Assembly (NCBI RefSeq): GCF_022234545.1
Contig: NZ_JAIEUI010000007.1
Coordinates: forward strand, 1-64,000
Reading direction: 5' to 3'
Origin: Paenibacillus piscarius
GTDB lineage: Bacteria > Bacillota > Bacilli > Paenibacillales > Paenibacillaceae
Length of the DNA: 64,000 bases
The notes below the pieces were generated by a model that had not been told where the DNA came from, made no database searches, and worked only from the letters and a program-made list of their open reading frames with translations. This document shows positions 63,901 through 64,000 of this stretch, piece by piece. How positions within the stretch are numbered: the first letter of the stretch is position 1; the number at the start of each line of letters is the position of its first letter. The translations under genes were made by a program, and so were the position numbers.

Positions 63901-64000
63901 ACGGCGATTTCCCTGACCGTTACAGCTACCAGGAGAACTTCGACAGGCTGCGTGACGGCAGCGTAGAGGTGAAGGGCGGATGGCGCCTGTATTCCAGCGG
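60966..64000 (+). CDS. GH94 glycoside phosphorylase, 1,2-beta-oligoglucan phosphorylase-like (partial, runs off the window)
   Basis: The open frame from the ATG at 60966 (AGAGAGG upstream) runs without a stop to the window end, giving 1011 residues of a protein likely near 1100. It has an N-terminal beta-sandwich region, then the GH94 (alpha/alpha)6 domain: HGLEQPGGAAWGTRDVCQGP, HPVQAHEWHGDVVLWPL, YAGGDWDDTLQP (Asp763, 765, 766; general-acid region) and RDGSVEVKGGWRLYSSG. From memory this pattern fits Listeria-type 1,2-beta-oligoglucan phosphorylase, which cleaves sophoro-oligosaccharides with phosphate. It is intracellular, without a signal peptide. Confidence 0.75.
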   Translation, partial: MIFKQQMHMITLTRDDLSYTFLPTGDIYEFTQGPVLINQFQGNPADGSANNIYLRIHTEEGIRSYPLLGIRSHSTLSRTSDKLIYEGTAESIRYRVIFAPAKSGIWFWQLQLSGSGETVDVMYGQDIGVAEKGGVLANELYMSQYLDHSIWEGENGYAVCSRQNQPQATGFPYLQQGAIGKRATFYSTDAMQFFGISYKGSYVPEALSGNLQNRNYQYELAYTALQTEPMTLSAPVEFAFYGLFRPTHPAAVTELEFQEELQAAYAEIDWNTAAAEPVRDVPELSREIGQPYVSSQWSQAEIEAAYPERKLEEIENGELLSFFTDEHVHVVLQPKELMVERPHGHIITSLLDDKQVDNNLISTTNYMYGLFNGQTVVGNTSFHKGLSTPRGLLNILRNSGQRIYVRLDGVYRILTLPAAYEMGVNFAKWHYQIADDVLTVTVFTAADQPDAALQVRSKLGRTYDYLITNQLVMGEHEFQQPVRVEAKEGVLQILPDEASVRKLPYPGLHFDIQLPGTEYTYSDDRVFYADKQPRNGTLLTLSVAQSAGFQLVLQGRLEAADVQPLAAPYTLEKEQALYNKFYSSLTSGFQLQMDGAEQQRTDILNETAWWYTHNAMTHFIVPHGLEQPGGAAWGTRDVCQGPMEYFLMTQHYEMARNVLLKIYSHQLWESREWPQWFMFDQHPVQAHEWHGDVVLWPLKCISDYIMATGDYAILQERIGYHHLEDAKPTVQTETLLAHVKAAVETIRERFIPGTSLINYAGGDWDDTLQPANEALKTKLVSAWTVALAFQVVRNLSQVTASDPEFSASLAKMAEEMKESFRTLLIKDGVIAGFAYFQEDGSIDYMLHPLDRQTGIHYRLLPMTRSIIAELVTPEQAAANLRLIDEHLNCPDGVRLMDRPARYEGGVSTIFRRAEQAASVGREISLQYVHAHIRYLEASAKLGEAQRAWDGLFQINPINIRKTVPNAQLRQSNMYFSSSDGDFPDRYSYQENFDRLRDGSVEVKGGWRLYSS

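Overview
The window is chromosomal DNA from an endospore-forming Gram-positive bacterium of the Bacillales, most likely Paenibacillus or a close relative. The evidence is the sporulation gene set (safA-like, spo0B, spoIVFA/FB, spoIIB-like, spoVID), the strong AGGAGG ribosome binding sites, the fairly high G+C, and gene order matching the conserved Bacillales obg-to-hemA block. No taxonomic search could be run, so the genus is an inference.

Layout. Position 1 lies in the 5' end of a 16S rRNA gene read leftward, behind its leader and promoters (1-424). All genes up to 35.3 kb are on the minus strand: a LysM spore-coat protein (0.6-2.2 kb); a phenylalanine/threonine/branched-chain operon pheB-hom-thrB-pheA-ilvE (2.4-7.0 kb); an SPFH/zinc-ribbon membrane operon behind an ECF-sigma-type promoter (7.1-9.9 kb); obg and spo0B; the L21-Prp-L27 ribosomal operon; rng; spoIVFA/FB; minCD; mreBCD; radC, maf, a small membrane protein and a spoIIB-like gene; a glycosyltransferase; murC, folC and valS with a T-box leader; a stalk-domain protein; spoVID; and a second glycosyltransferase. 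A plus-strand diguanylate cyclase, a zinc peptidase and an FMN-binding exported protein (35.5-38.4 kb) precede the tetrapyrrole operon hemA-hemX-met8-hemC-cobA/hemD-hemB-hemL-rluA (38.6-48.2 kb).

From 48.2 kb the content is more accessory. A guanine-class purine riboswitch leads three plus-strand genes: a phosphoribosyltransferase, an IMP dehydrogenase of the Tritrichomonas type, and an hpt. An SDR oxidoreductase, a YCF48/BNR-repeat exported protein and a small Sm-like protein follow. The right end is a sugar locus: sugar isomerase, LacI regulator, solute-binding lipoprotein and two permeases on the minus strand, diverging from a large GH94 phosphorylase that resembles 1,2-beta-oligoglucan phosphorylases and runs off the window.

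The most unusual structure is a set of three tandem arrays (32.1, 44.8 and 52.8-53.2 kb). Each has an exact 51-bp period made of a 26-nt hairpin with a 4-nt T-rich loop plus a 25-nt GC-rich linker. Two arrays share a hairpin sequence. The third has an unrelated sequence but identical geometry. Substitutions in the stems tend to preserve pairing. These arrays look like structured, non-coding elements with no obvious standard label.
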